A DNA stretch of 64,000 nt. It comes from Lamellibrachia satsuma. Lineage: Eukaryota; Annelida; Polychaeta; Sabellida; Siboglinidae. Below, piece by piece: positions 46,361 through 60,512 of this stretch. Each line of letters starts with the position of its first letter. Positions within the stretch are counted from its first letter, which is position 1. The position numbers and the translations under genes are program-made. The notes under the pieces are model-generated. The model ran no database searches. It was not told where the DNA came from and worked only from the letters and a program-made list of their open reading frames with translations. The stretch spans positions 2,876,408 to 2,940,407 of the forward strand of contig BSQZ01000079.1 in assembly GCA_033239005.1 (NCBI GenBank). The letters are read 5' to 3'.

Positions 46361-47992
46361 AATATACGTAAGTTACACCTTTCCTATTTTAATACGTCAC
46401 CTACGCGATAGTGAAAATGTGGTGCGACGTTAGGCCATTAATTGCGGTGTCATACCACTCGCGAAAAACGAGTAAAATTCAACTGGCTCACTTCCGAACT
46501 TTTAAAGCCTCCATTTAGCACGACGCAACATTAAGCAGGTTTTGTACGTTTTTTTCAATACACATGCCTCATGTGCTATGCGTCCAGACTACAGGGCATT
46601 TAGATACTGACATAGGCCTGCAAACCCTTCAAGCGTGACAAAAATCCGGAACGAGGCAAGACGCCAATGGCCGCGCGTTTTGATTATCATTTACATCGGG
46701 TCGGGCCGACTCTTGGACCGCCACGAGAACCGTCTTCCCCGCTTGCAGTAACATTGGCAGTATTGGCGACGTGTGAATTTATTTCTGAATGTTGTATCTT
46801 AATGCCTCATTACTCTTGCTATCATCAAACGATAAAGTTGCTATGTGATTGGCAATCGCGCGGTCACGCAGACGTCTCAAACCACTGACCTCGCGACTTT
46901 CAATCACGTAGCAATTTGTGTCAGTACCATGAACGATAATACGACAAAACTACAATCCCATATTGTTGGATTGCTACGTCACACAATTACATATTGTGAC
47001 GTCACAAAATCGATCGATCGTGATGACCAAAAATATCGCCGAAACAGCGTTGCTGACTGCTTTGGTTAGACTCAGGCGCTGCGGTGTAACTAACTGTAAC
47101 TGGCCGGCTGTCTGAGTGTCCGCTACACACCAAGCCTACCAGGTGTCCAGCATATTGGTTGCTAGCATAAAAGGCATGCAAGTATGGTGTTTTTGTAAGA
47201 AAGACGAGAAAACACCGGAATGTCGGCCATCAAATCGGCCCGTCGCCCCCATTCCATTAACCAGATCGACCTTTCCTGCTTTACTGGATTGCCACGTATT
47301 TGCCGATGTAGGCAGATACGCGGCGGCAACAGAGCAGTAATTATTGGTTGTCCTACAAATTATATTTACATTTCAGAACACATTAACCATCAATATTTTT
47401 GTGAAAGACACTTGATGCCCCTCAATATCGACTCAGCTATAATTATATGACTGATTTCTGATGTGTTGGCGCTTTCGGTCTGATAACCACTGTGTTGATA
47501 CGCGAGCGGTCAGCAACGAGTCGAGCGGTCAGCAACGATCGAGTTTAGTCAAAACTAGACATGTCTAGCTCTTGTAAAATGCCTGCGTGCACCGTACCCG
47601 TCAATGTTTACGAATATGTGCATGAATTACTGCACACCCGTGCCTTGTGGCAAAACAATTGCCAAATATCCTTCCGCCTATTAGAATCATCTAAAAATCC
47701 ACAATTACACCGTCAACAGCTTCTATCAGCAAACTTGACAATGTGCCGGCTCAAGTGCAGTTATGTCAGATCATATGATTCTTTAAAATTTCACATATCT
47801 AAACTTGATGTGCCCTACATTCGTGTGTAACACACCAGGAAGTGTAACCGAGGCATGACCTCAACAGTTTACTGCGGACTCTTTATGACGGTACTGGCGT
47901 ATGAATTGCACGAGGGGGTGCGGCGTGGCCGTCACCGCAGCGTGCATAGCTTATTCACGCACGCAGTTGCATTACGGTTTGGTGAAACTGAA

Positions 47993-48042
47993 AAAAATAT
48001 GGAACGCTTCACGAATTTGCGTGTCATCCTTGCGCAGGGGCC

Positions 48043-48082
<40 letters not shown>

Positions 48083-48099
48083 ACTGCCGAAGCAAGTAC
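47993..48099 (-). ncRNA. U6 snRNA, array copy 12
   Basis: Consensus, seven-T terminator, majority promoter. Confidence 0.97.
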
Positions 48100-49729
48100 A
48101 ATATACGTAAGTTACACCTTTCCTATTTTAATACGTCACCTACGCGATAGTGAAAATGTGGTGCGACGTTAGGCCATTAATTGCGGTGTCATACCACTCG
48201 CGAAAAACGAGTAAAATTCAACTGGCTCACTTCCGAACTTTTAAAGCCTCCATTTAGCACGACGCAACATTAAGCAGGTTTTGTACGTTTTTTTCAATAC
48301 ACATGCCTCATGTGCTATGCGTCCAGACTACAGGGCATTTAGATACTGACATAGGCCTGCAAACCCTTCAAGCGTGACAAAAATCCGGAACGAGGCAAGA
48401 CGCCAATGGCCGCGCGTTTTGATTATCATTTACATCGGGTCGGGCCGACTCTTGGACCGCCACGAGAACCGTCTTCCCGCTTCCAGTAACATTGGCAGTA
48501 TTGGCGACGTGTGAATTTATTTCTGAATGTTGTATCTTAATGCCTCATTACTCTTGCTATCATCAAACGATAAAGTTGCTATGTGATTGGCAATCGCGCG
48601 GTCACGCAGACGTCTCAAACCACTGACCTCGCGACTTTCAATCACGTAGCAATTTGTGTCAGTACCATGAACGATAATACGACAAAACTACAATCCCATA
48701 TTGTTGGATTGCTACGTCACACATTTACATATTGTGACGTCACAAAATCGATCGATCGTGATGACCAAAAATATCGCCGAAACAGCGTTGCTGACTGCTT
48801 TGGTTAGACTCAGGCGCTGCGGTATAACTAACTGTAACTGGCCGGCTGTCTGAGTGTCCGCTACACACCAAGCCTACCAGGTGTCCAGCATATTGGTTGC
48901 TAGCATAAAAGGCATGCAAGTATGGTGTTTTTGTAAGAAAGACGAGAAAACACCGGAATGTCGGCCATCAAATCGGCCCGTCGCCCCCATTCCATTAACC
49001 AGATCGACCTTTCCTGCTTTACTGGATTGCCGCGTATTTGCCGATGTAGGCAGATACGCGGCGGCAACAGAGCAGTAATTATTGGTTGTCCTACAAATTA
49101 TATTTACATTTCAGAACACATTAACCATCAATATTTTTGTGAAAGACACTTGATGCCCCTCAATATCGACTCAGCTATAATTATATGACTGATTTCTGAT
49201 GTGTTGGCGCTTTCGGTCTGATAACCACTGTGTTGATACGCGAGCGGTCAGCAACGAGTCGAGCGGTCAGCAACGATCGAGTTTAGTCAAAACTAGACAT
49301 GTCTAGCTCTTGTAAAATGCCTGCGTGCACCGTACCCGTCAATGTTTACGAATATGTGCATGAATTACTGCACACCCGTGCCTTGTGGCAAAACAATTGC
49401 CAAATATCCTTCCGCCTATTAGAATCATCTAAAATCCACAATTACACCGTCAACAGCTTCTATCAGCAAACTTGACAATGTGCCGGCTCAAGTGCAGTTA
49501 TGTCAGATCATATGATTCTTTAAAATTTCACATATCTAAACTTGATGTGCCCTACATTCGTGCGTAACACACCAGGAAGTGTAACCGAGGCAAGAACTCA
49601 ACAGTTTACTGCGGACTCTTTATGACGGTACTGGCGTATGAATTGCACGCGGGGGTGCGGCGTGGCCGTCACCGCAGCGTGCAGAGCTTATTCACTCACG
49701 CAGTTGTATTACGGTTTGGTGAAACTGAA

Positions 49730-49779
49730 AAAAATATGGAACGCTTCACGAATTTGCGTGTCATCCTTGCGCAGGGGCC

Positions 49780-49819
<40 letters not shown>

Positions 49820-49836
49820 ACTGCCGAAGCAAGTAC
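49730..49836 (-). ncRNA. U6 snRNA, array copy 13
   Basis: Consensus gene with the -38 promoter variant shared with copies 10, 16 and 18. Confidence 0.97.
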
Positions 49837-51467
49837 AATATACGTAAGTTACACCTTTCCTATTTTAATACGTTACCTACGCGATAGTGAAAATGTGGTG
49901 CGACGTTAGGCCATTAATTGCGGTGTCATACCACTCGCGAAAAACGAGTAAAATTCAACTGGCTCACTTCCGAACTTTTAAAGCCTCCATTTAGCACGAC
50001 GCAACATTAAGCAGGTTTTGTACGTTTTTTTCAATACACATGCCTCATGTGCTATGCGTCCAGACTACAGGGCATTTAGATACTGACATAGGCCTGCAAA
50101 CCCTTCAAGCGTGACAAAAATCCGAACGAGGCAAGACGCCAATGGCCGCGCGTTTTGATTATCATTTACATCGGGTCGGGCCGACTCTTGGACCGCCACG
50201 AGAACCGTCTTCCCCGCTTGCAGTAACATTGGCAGTATTGGCGACGTGTGAATTTATTTCTGAATGTTGTATCTTAATGCCTCATTACTCTTGCTATCAT
50301 CAAACGATAAAGTTGCTATGTGATTGGCAATCGCGCGGTCACGCAGACGTCTCAAACCACTGACCTCGCGACTTTCAATCACGTAGCAATTTGTGTCAGT
50401 ACCATGAACGATAATACGACAAAACTACAATCCCATATTGTTGGATTGCTACGTCACACAATTACATATTGTGACGTCACAAAATCGATCGATCGTGATG
50501 ACCAAAAATATCGCCGAAACAGCGTTGCTGACTGCTTTGGTTAGACTCAGGCGCTGCGGTGTAACTAACTGTAACTGGCCGGCTGTCTGAGTGTCCGCTA
50601 CACACCAAGCCTACCAGGTGTCCAGCATATTGGTTGCTAGCATAAAAGGCATGCAAGTATGGTGTTTTTGTAAGAAAGACGAGAAAACACCGGAATGTCG
50701 GCCATCAAATCGGCCCGTCGCCCCCATTCCATTAACCAGATCGACCTTTCCTGCTTTACTGGATTGCCACGTATTTGCCGATGTAGGCAGATACGCGGCG
50801 GCAACAGAGCAGTAATTATTGGTTGTCCTACAAATTATATTTACATTTCAGAACACATTAACCATCAATATTTTTGTGAAAGACACTTGATGCCCCTCAA
50901 TATCGACTCAGCTATAATTATATGACTGATTTCTGATGTGTTGGCGCTTTCGGTCTGATAACCACTGTGTTGATACGCGAGCGGTCAGCAACGAGTCGAG
51001 CGGTCAGCAACGATCGAGTTTAGTCAAAACTAGACATGTCTAGCTCTTGTAAAATGCCTGCGTGCACCGTACCCGTCAATGTTTACGAATATGTGCATGA
51101 ATTACTGCACACCCGTGCCTTGTGGCAAAACAATTGCCAAATATCCTTCCGCCTATTAGAATCATCTAAAAATCCACAATTACACCGTCAACAGCTTCTA
51201 TCAGCAAACTTGACAATGTGCCGGCTCAAGTGCAGTTATGTCAGATCATATGATTCTTTAAAATTTCACATATCTAAACTTGATGTGCCCTACATTCGTG
51301 TGTAACACACCAGGAAGTGTAACCGAGGCATGACCTCAACAGTTTACTGCGGACTCTTTATGACGGTACTGGCGTATGAATTGCACGAGGGGGTGCGGCG
51401 TGGCCGTCACCGCAGCGTGCATAGCTTATTCACGCACGCAGTTGCATTACGGTTTGGTGAAACTGAA

Positions 51468-51517
51468 AAAAATATGGAACGCTTCACGAATTTGCGTGTC
51501 ATCCTTGCGCAGGGGCC

Positions 51518-51557
<40 letters not shown>

Positions 51558-51574
51558 ACTGCCGAAGCAAGTAC
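51468..51574 (-). ncRNA. U6 snRNA, array copy 14
   Basis: Consensus, majority promoter. A single change (CGCTAAAA for CGCGAAAA) lies about 100 bp upstream. Confidence 0.97.
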
Positions 51575-53206
51575 AATATACGTAAGTTACACCTTTCCTA
51601 TTTTAATACGTCACCTACGCGATAGTGAAAATGTGGTGCGACGTTAGGCCATTAATTGCGGTGTCATACCACTCGCTAAAAACGAGTAAAATTCAACTGG
51701 CTCACTTCCGAACTTTTAAAGCCTCCATTTAGCACGACGCAACATTAAGCAGGTTTTGTACGTTTTTTTCAATACACATGCCTCATGTGCTATGCGTCCA
51801 GACTACAGGGCATTTAGATACTGACATAGGCCTGCAAACCCTTCAAGCGTGACAAAAATCCGGAACGAGGGAAGACGCCAATGGCCGCGCGTTTTGATTA
51901 TCATTTACATCGGGTCGGGCCGACTCTTAGACCGCCACGAGAACCGTCTTCCCCGCTTCCAGTAACATTGGCAGTATTGGCGACGTGTGAATTTATTTCT
52001 GAATGTTGTATCTTAATGCCTCATTACTCTTGCTATCATCAAACGATAAAGTTGCTATGTGATTGGCAATCGCGCGGTCACGCAGACGTCTCAAACCACT
52101 GACCTCGCGACTTTCAATCACGTAGCAATTTGTGTCAGTACCATGAACGATAATACGACAAAACTACAATCCCATATTGTTGGATTGCTACGTCACACAT
52201 TTACATATTGTGACGTCACAAAATCGATCGATCGTGATGACCAAAAATATCGCCGAAACAGCGTTGCTGACTGCTTTGGTTAGACTCAGGCGCTGCGGTG
52301 TAACTAACTGTAACTGGCCGGCTGTCTGAGTGTCCGCTACACACCAAGCCTACCAGGTGTCCAGCATATTGGTTGCTAGCATAAAAGGCATGCAAGTATG
52401 GTGTTTTTGTAAGAAAGACGAGAAAACACCGGAATGTCGGCCATCAAATCGGCCCGTCGCCCCCATTCCATTAACCAGATCGACCTTTCCTGCTTTACTG
52501 GATTGCCGCGTATTTGCCGATGTAGGCAGATACGCGGCGGCAACAGAGCAGTAATTATTGGTTGTCCTACAAATTATATTTACATTTCAGAACACATTAA
52601 CCATCAATATTTTTGTGAAAGACACTTGATGCCCCTCAATATCGACTCAGCTATAATTATATGACTGATTTCTGATGTGTTGGCGCTTTCGGTCTGATAA
52701 CCACTGTGTTGATACGCGAGCGGTCAGCAACGAGTCGAGCGGTCAGCAACGATCGAGTTTAGTCAAAACTAGACATGTCTAGCTCTTGTAAAATGCCTGC
52801 GTGCACCGTACCCGTCAATGTTTACGAATATGTGCATGAATTACTGCACACCCGTGCCTTGTGGCAAAACAATTGCCAAATATCCTTCCGCCTATTAGAA
52901 TCATCTAAAAATCCACAATTACACCGTCAACAGCTTCTATCAGCAAACTTGACAATGTGCCGGCTCAAGTGCAGTTATGTCAGATCATATGATTCTTTAA
53001 AATTTCACATATCTAAACTTGATGTGCCCTACATTCGTGTGTAACACACCAGGAAGTGTAACCGAGGCATGACCTCAACAGTTTACTGCGGACTCTTTAT
53101 GACGGTACTGGCGTATGAATTGCACGAGGGGGTGCGGCGTGGCCGTCACCGCAGCGTGCATAGCTTATTCACGCACGCAGTTGCATTACGGTTTGGTGAA
53201 ACTGAA

Positions 53207-53313
53207 AAAAATATGGAACGCTTCACGAATTTGCGTGTCATCCTTGCGCAGGGGCCATGCTAATCTGCTCTGTATCGTTCCAATTTTAGTATATGTACTG
53301 CCGAAGCAAGTAC
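53207..53313 (-). ncRNA. U6 snRNA, array copy 15 (ACAGAGA box mutated)
   Basis: Position 47, the last A of the invariant ACAGAGA box, is C (genome 53267). This box pairs with the 5' splice site and helps build the active site, so this copy is probably a non-functional or dominant-interfering gene if expressed. Promoter and terminator are intact. Confidence 0.9.
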
Positions 53314-54944
53314 AATATACGTAAGTTACACCTTTCCTATTTTAATACGTCACCTACGCGATAGTGAAAATGTGGTGCGACGTTAGGCCATTAATTGCGG
53401 TGTCATACCACTCGCGAAAAACGAGTAAAATTCAACTGGCTCACTTCCGAACTTTTAAAGCCTCCATTTAGCACGACGCAACATTAAGCAGGTTTTGTAC
53501 GTTTTTTTCAATACACATGCCTCATGTGCTATGCGTCCAGACTACAGGGCATTTAGATACTGACATAGGCCTGCAAACCCTTCAAGCGTGACAAAAATCC
53601 GGAACGAGGGAAGACGCCAATGGCCGCGCGTTTTGATTATCATTTACATCGGGTCGGGCCGACTCTTAGACCGCCACGAGAACCGTCTTCCCCGCTTCCA
53701 GTAACATTGGCAGTATTGGCGACGTGTGAATTTATTTCTGAATGTTGTATCTTAATGCCTCATTACTCTTGCTATCATCAAACGATAAAGTTGCTATGTG
53801 ATTGGCAATCGCGCGGTCACGCAGACGTCTCAAACCACTGACCTCGCGACTTTCAATCACGTAGCAATTTGTGTCAGTACCATGAACGATAATACGACAA
53901 AACTACAATCCCATATTGTTGGATTGCTACGTCACACATTTACATATTGTGACGTCACAAAATCGATCGATCGTGATGACCAAAAATATCGCCGAAACAG
54001 CGTTGCTGACTGCTTTGGTTAGACTCAGGCGCTGCGGTGTAACTAACTGTAACTGGCCGGCTGTCTGAGTGTCCGCTACACACCAAGCCTACCAGGTGTC
54101 CAGCATATTGGTTGCTAGCATAAAAGGCATGCAAGTATGGTGTTTTTGTAAGAAAGACGAGAAAACACCGGAATGTCGGCCATCAAATCGGCCCGTCGCC
54201 CCCATTCCATTAACCAGATCGACCTTTCCTGCTTTACTGGATTGCCGCGTATTTGCCGATGTAGGCAGATACGCGGCGGCAACAGAGCAGTAATTATTGG
54301 TTGTCCTACAAATTATATTTACATTTCAGAACACATTAACCATCAATATTTTTGTGAAAGACACTTGATGCCCCTCAATATCGACTCAGCTATAATTATA
54401 TGACTGATTTCTGATGTGTTGGCGCTTTCGGTCTGATAACCACTGTGTTGATACGCGAGCGGTCAGCAACGAGTCGAGCGGTCAGCAACGATCGAGTTTA
54501 GTCAAAACTAGACATGTCTAGCTCTTGTAAAATGCCTGCGTGCACCGTACCCGTCAATGTTTACGAATATGTGCATGAATTACTGCACACCCGTGCCTTG
54601 TGGCAAAACAATTGCCAAATATCCTTCCGCCTATTAGAATCATCTAAAAATCCACAATTACACCGTCAACAGCTTCTATCAGCAAACTTGACAATGTGCC
54701 GGCTCAAGTGCAGTTATGTCAGATCATACGATTCTTTAAAATTTCACATATCTAAACTTGATGTGCCCTACATTCGTGCGTAACACACCAGGAAGTGTAA
54801 CCGAGGCAAGAACTCAACAGTTTACTGCGGACTCTTTATGACGGTACTGGCGTATGAATTGCACGAGGGGGTGCGGCGTGGCCGTCACCGCAGCGTGCAT
54901 AGCTTATTCACTCACGCAGTTGTATTACGGTTTGGTGAAACTGA

Positions 54945-54994
54945 AAAAATATGGAACGCTTCACGAATTTGCGTGTCATCCTTGCGCAGGGGCC

Positions 54995-55034
<40 letters not shown>

Positions 55035-55051
55035 ACTGCCGAAGCAAGTAC
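54945..55051 (-). ncRNA. U6 snRNA, array copy 16
   Basis: Consensus body. The terminator has six T instead of seven. Carries the -38 promoter variant. Confidence 0.97.
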
Positions 55052-56682
55052 AATATACGTAAGTTACACCTTTCCTATTTTAATACGTTACCTACGCGAT
55101 AGTGAAAATGTGGTGCGACGTTAGGCCATTAATTGCGGTGTCATACCACTCGCGAAAAACGAGTAAAATTCAACTGGCTCACTTCCGAACTTTTAAAGCC
55201 TCCATTTAGCACGACGCAACATTAAGCAGGTTTTGTACGTTTTTTTCAATACACATGCCTCATGTGCTATGCGTCCAGACTACAGGGCATTTAGATACTG
55301 ACATAGGCCTGCAAACCCTTCAAGCGTGACAAAAATCCGGAACGAGGGAAGACGCCAATGGCCGCGCGTTTTGATTATCATTTACATCGGGTCGGGCCGA
55401 CTCTTAGACCGCCACGAGAACCGTCTTCCCCGCTTCCAGTAACATTGGCAGTATTGGCGACGTGTGAATTTATTTCTGACTGTTGTATCTTAATGCCTCA
55501 TTACTCTTGCTATCATCAAACGATAAAGTTGCTATGTGATTGGCAATCGCGCGGTCACGCAGACGTCTCAAACCACTGACCTCGCGACTTTCAATCACGT
55601 AGCAATTTGTGTCAGTACCATGAACGATAATACGACAAAACTACAATCCCATATTGTTGGATTGCTACGTCACACATTTACATATTGTGACGTCACAAAA
55701 TCGATCGATCGTGATGACCAAAAATATCGCCGAAACAGCGTTGCTGACTGCTTTGGTTAGACTCAGGCGCTGCGGTGTAACTAACTGTAACTGGCCGGCT
55801 GTCTGAGTGTCCGCTACACACCAAGCCTACCAGGTGTCCAGCATATTGGTTGCTAGCATAAAAGGCATGCAAGTATGGTGTTTTTGTAAGAAAGACGAGA
55901 AAACACCGGAATGTCGGCCATCAAATCGGCCCGTCGCCCCCATTCCATTAACCAGATCGACCTTTCCTGCTTTACTGGATTGCCGCGTATTTGCCGATGT
56001 AGGCAGATACGCGGCGGCAACAGAGCAGTAATTATTGGTTGTCCTACAAATTATATTTACATTTCAGAACACATTAACCATCAATATTTTTGTGAAAGAC
56101 ACTTGATGCCCCTCAATATCGACTCAGCTATAATTATATGACTGATTTCTGATGTGTTGGCGCTTTCGGTCTGATAACCACTGTGTTGATACGCGAGCGG
56201 TCAGCAACGAGTCGAGCGGTCAGCAACGATCGAGTTTAGTCAAAACTAGACATGTCTAGCTCTTGTAAAATGCCTGCGTGCACCGTACCCGTCAATGTTT
56301 ACGAATATGTGCATGAATTACTGCACACCCGTGCCTTGTGGCAAAACAATTGCCAAATATCCTTCCGCCTATTAGAATCATCTAAAAATCCACAATTACA
56401 CCGTCAACAGCTTCTATCAGCAAACTTGACAATGTGCCGGCTCAAGTGCAGTTATGTCAGATCATATGATTCTTTAAAATTTCACATATCTAAACTTGAT
56501 GTGCCCTACATTCGTGTGTAACACACCAGGAAGTGTAACCGAGGCATGACCTCAACAGTTTACTGCGGACTCTTTATGACGGTACTGGCGTATGAATTGC
56601 ACGAGGGGGTGCGGCGTGGCCGTCACCGCAGCGTGCATAGCTTATTCACGCACGCAGTTGCATTACGGTTTGGTGAAACTGA

Positions 56683-56732
56683 AAAAATATGGAACGCTTC
56701 ACGAATTTGCGTGTCATCCTTGCGCAGGGGCC

Positions 56733-56772
<40 letters not shown>

Positions 56773-56789
56773 ACTGCCGAAGCAAGTAC
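56683..56789 (-). ncRNA. U6 snRNA, array copy 17
   Basis: Consensus body with a six-T terminator, like its neighbour copy 16, but with the ordinary promoter. Confidence 0.97.
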
Positions 56790-58420
56790 AATATACGTAA
56801 GTTACACCTTTCCTATTTTAATACGTCACCTACGCGATAGTGAAAATGTGGTGCGACGTTAGGCCATTAATTGCGGTGTCATACCACTCGCGAAAAACGA
56901 GTAAAATTCAACTGGCTCACTTCCGAACTTTTAAAGCCTCCATTTAGCACGACGCAACATTAAGCAGGTTTTGTACGTTTTTTTCAATACACATGCCTCA
57001 TGTGCTATGCGTCCAGACTACAGGGCATTTAGATACTGACATAGGCCTGCAAACCCTTCAAGCGTGACAAAAATCCGGAACGAGGGAAGACGCCAATGGC
57101 CGCGCGTTTTGATTATCATTTACATCGGGTCGGGCCGACTCTTAGACCGCCACGAGAACCGTCTTCCCCGCTTCCAGTAACATTGGCAGTATTGGCGACG
57201 TGTGAATTTATTTCTGAATGTTGTATCTTAATGCCTCATTACTCTTGCTATCATCAAACGATAAAGTTGCTATGTGATTGGCAATCGCGCGGTCACGCAG
57301 ACGTCTCAAACCACTGACCTCGCGACTTTCAATCACGTAGCAATTTGTGTCAGTACCATGAACGATAATACGACAAAACTACAATCCCATATTGTTGGAT
57401 TGCTACGTCACACATTTACATATTGTGACGTCACAAAATCGATCGATCGTGATGACCAAAAATATCGCCGAAACAGCGTTGCTGACTGCTTTGGTTAGAC
57501 TCAGGCGCTGCGGTGTAACTAACTGTAACTGGCCGGCTGTCTGAGTGTCCGCTACACACCAAGCCTACCAGGTGTCCAGCATATTGGTTGCTAGCATAAA
57601 AGGCATGCAAGTATGGTGTTTTTGTAAGAAAGACGAGAAAACACCGGAATGTCGGCCATCAAATCGGCCCGTCGCCCCCATTCCATTAACCAGATCGACC
57701 TTTCCTGCTTTACTGGATTGCCGCGTATTTGCCGATGTAGGCAGATACGCGGCGGCAACAGAGCAGTAATTATTGGTTGTCCTACAAATTATATTTACAT
57801 TTCAGAACACATTAACCATCAATATTTTTGTGAAAGACACTTGATGCCCTCAATATCGACTCAGCTATAATTATATGACTGATTTCTGATGTGTTGGCGC
57901 TTTCGGTCTGATAACCACTGTGTTGATACGCGAGCGGTCAGCAACGAGTCGAGCGGTCAGCAACGATCGAGTTTAGTCAAAACTAGACATGTCTAGCTCT
58001 TGTAAAATGCCTGCGTGCACCGTACCCGTCAATGTTTACGAATATGTGCATGAATTACTGCACACCCGTGCCTTGTGGCAAAACAATTGCCAAATATCCT
58101 TCCGCCTATTAGAATCATCTAAAAATCCACAATTACACCGTCAACAGCTTCTATCAGCAAACTTGACAATGTGCCGGCTCAAGTGCAGTTATGTCAGATC
58201 ATACGATTCTTTAAAATTTCACATATCTAAACTTGATGTGCCCTACATTCGTGCGTAACACACCAGGAAGTGTAACCGAGGCAAGAACTCAACAGTTTAC
58301 TGCGGACTCTTTATGACGGTACTGGCGTATGAATTGCACGAGGGGGTGCGGCGTGGCCGTCACCGCAGCGTGCATAGCTTATTCACTCACGCAGTTGTAT
58401 TACGGTTTGGTGAAACTGAA

Positions 58421-58470
58421 AAAAATATGGAACGCTTCACGAATTTGCGTGTCATCCTTGCGCAGGGGCC

Positions 58471-58510
<40 letters not shown>

Positions 58511-58527
58511 ACTGCCGAAGCAAGTAC
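58421..58527 (-). ncRNA. U6 snRNA, array copy 18
   Basis: Consensus body, seven-T terminator, -38 promoter variant. Last full copy of the array. Confidence 0.97.
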
Positions 58528-60159
58528 AATATACGTAAGTTACACCTTTCCTATTTTAATACGTTACCTACGCGATAGTGAAAATGTGGTGCGACGTTAG
58601 GCCATTAATTGCGGTGTCATACCACTCGCGAAAAACGAGTAAAATTCAACTGGCTCACTTCCGAACTTTTAAAGCCTCCATTTAGCACGACGCAACATTA
58701 AGCAGGTTTTGTACGTTTTTTTCAATACACATGCCTCATGTGCTATGCGTCCAGACTACAGGGCATTTAGATACTGACATAGGCCTGCAAACCCTTCAAG
58801 CGTGACAAAAATCCGGAACGAGGCAAGACGCCAATGGCCGCGCGTTTTGATTATCATTTACATCGGGTCGGGCCGACTCTTGGACCGCCACGAGAACCGT
58901 CTTCCCCGCTTGCAGTAACATTGGCAGTATTGGCGACGTGTGAATTTATTTCTGAATGTTGTATCTTAATGCCTCATTACTCTTGCTATCATCAAACGAT
59001 AAAGTTGCTATGTGATTGGCAATCGCGCGGTCACGCAGACGTCTCAAACCACTGACCTCGCGACTTTCAATCACGTAGCAATTTGTGTCAGTACCATGAA
59101 CGATAATACGACAAAACTACAATCCCATATTGTTGGATTGCTACGTCACACAATTACATATTGTGACGTCACAAAATCGATCGATCGTGATGACCAAAAA
59201 TATCGCCGAAACAGCGTTGCTGACTGCTTTGGTTAGACTCAGGCGCTGCGGTGTAACTAACTGTAACTGGCCGGCTGTCTGAGTGTCCGCTACACACCAA
59301 GCCTACCAGGTGTCCAGCATATTGGTTGCTAGCATAAAAGGCATGCAAGTATGGTGTTTTTGTAAGAAAGACGAGAAAACACCGGAATGTCGGCCATCAA
59401 ATCGGCCCGTCGCCCCCATTCCATTAACCAGATCGACCTTTCCTGCTTTACTGGATTGCCACGTATTTGCCGATGTAGGCAGATACGCGGCGGCAACAGA
59501 GCAGTAATTATTGGTTGTCCTACAAATTATATTTACATTTCAGAACACATTAACCATCAATATTTTTGTGAAAGACACTTGATGCCCCTCAATATCGACT
59601 CAGCTATAATTATATGACTGATTTCTGATGTGTTGGCGCTTTCGGTCTGATAACCACTGTGTTGATACGCGAGCGGTCAGCAACGAGTCGAGCGGTCAGC
59701 AACGATCGAGTTTAGTCAAAACTAGACATGTCTAGCTCTTGTAAAATGCCTGCGTGCACCGTACCCGTCAATGTTTACGAATATGTGCATGAATTACTGC
59801 ACACCCGTGCCTTGTGGCAAAACAATTGCCAAATATCCTTCCGCCTATTAGAATCATCTAAAAATCCACAATTACACCGTCAACAGCTTCTATCAGCAAA
59901 CTTGACAATGTGCCGGCTCAAGTGCAGTTATGTCAGATCATATGATTCTTTAAAATTTCACATATCTAAACTTGATGTGCCCTACATTCGTGTGTAACAC
60001 ACCAGGAAGTGTAACCGAGGCATGACCTCAACAGTTTACTGCGGACTCTTTATGACGGTACTGGCGTATGAATTGCACGAGGGGGTGCGGCGTGGCCGTC
60101 ACCGCAGCGTGCATAGCTTATTCACGCACGCAGTTGCATTACGGTTTGGTGAAACTGAA

Positions 60160-60223
60160 AAAAATATGGAACGCTTCACGAATTTGCGTGTCATCCTTGC
60201 GCTTGCGCCATGCTAATCTTCTC
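60160..60223 (-). pseudogene. U6 snRNA 3' fragment at right array edge
   Basis: Keeps the U6 3' end (terminator, 3' hairpin) to TTGCGC, then a rearranged TTGCGCCATGCTAATCTTCTC that lacks the GGGG of the consensus, then breaks into unrelated repeat sequence. Nucleotides upstream of about 45 and the promoter are missing. Confidence 0.93.
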
Positions 60224-60228
60224 CAAAG

Positions 60229-60512
60229 TTTGGAACAATTGGAATTTGGAACATCTCCTGGCGTGGAGGTAGATATCCGGATGCTTCATATTCCGGTAAG
60301 CGGACATTTTTGTGGGTTTGTTTATTTGTTCTCAAAAGTTATTTATGTAGCCGTTTTCACACACAGCTTACTAGCATATGCCTTCCTCACAAAATATTTC
60401 ATGTACTCATCGAAAGCCCCATTCAAAAATGTTCGTGAAAAGTACTTTAATGCGCGCTTGAAAACTCGAAGTGGGGAGCGGCTTGTATTTTCGCTCACCG
60501 CGAAATCTTTGT
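60229..60512 (+). repeat. Dispersed repeat, inverted partner of 8323-8618
   Basis: Begins at TTTGGAACAATTGGAATTT directly after the truncated U6 and ends near TTTTCGCTCACC. A GGTAAGCGG block after an open stretch (LEQLEFGTSPGVEVDIRML) resembles a splice donor. The long open frame across it (to 60604) is chiefly a continuation of the U6 antisense frame and is not taken as a gene. Confidence 0.75.

Larger units (their letters stand above)
27170..60223 (-). repeat. Tandem array of about 1739-bp U6 gene units
   Basis: Spacing between successive U6 genes is 1736-1741 bp over the whole stretch. Each unit holds a 107-nt U6 gene on the minus strand, its upstream promoter, and about 1.6 kb of spacer with a 77-nt hairpin, a TGACGTCA palindrome, and a duplicated GAGCGGTCAGCAACGA block. 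Two spacer subtypes exist. One (27.2-28.9 kb and 37.7-42.0 kb) has a nearly perfect hairpin and CGATGTAACTA or similar markers. The other is the majority form. There are 18 full-length U6 genes and truncated ones at both ends. Short conserved reading frames in the spacer (for example 89 codons starting at 30175) are shared only because the units are near-identical. Confidence 0.98.

Noticed and set aside
442..60223. CRISPR-like interpretation of the regularly spaced repeats
   Set aside because: The genome is eukaryotic, the unit is 1.7 kb and carries a U6 gene, and there are no short repeat-spacer arrays or cas genes.
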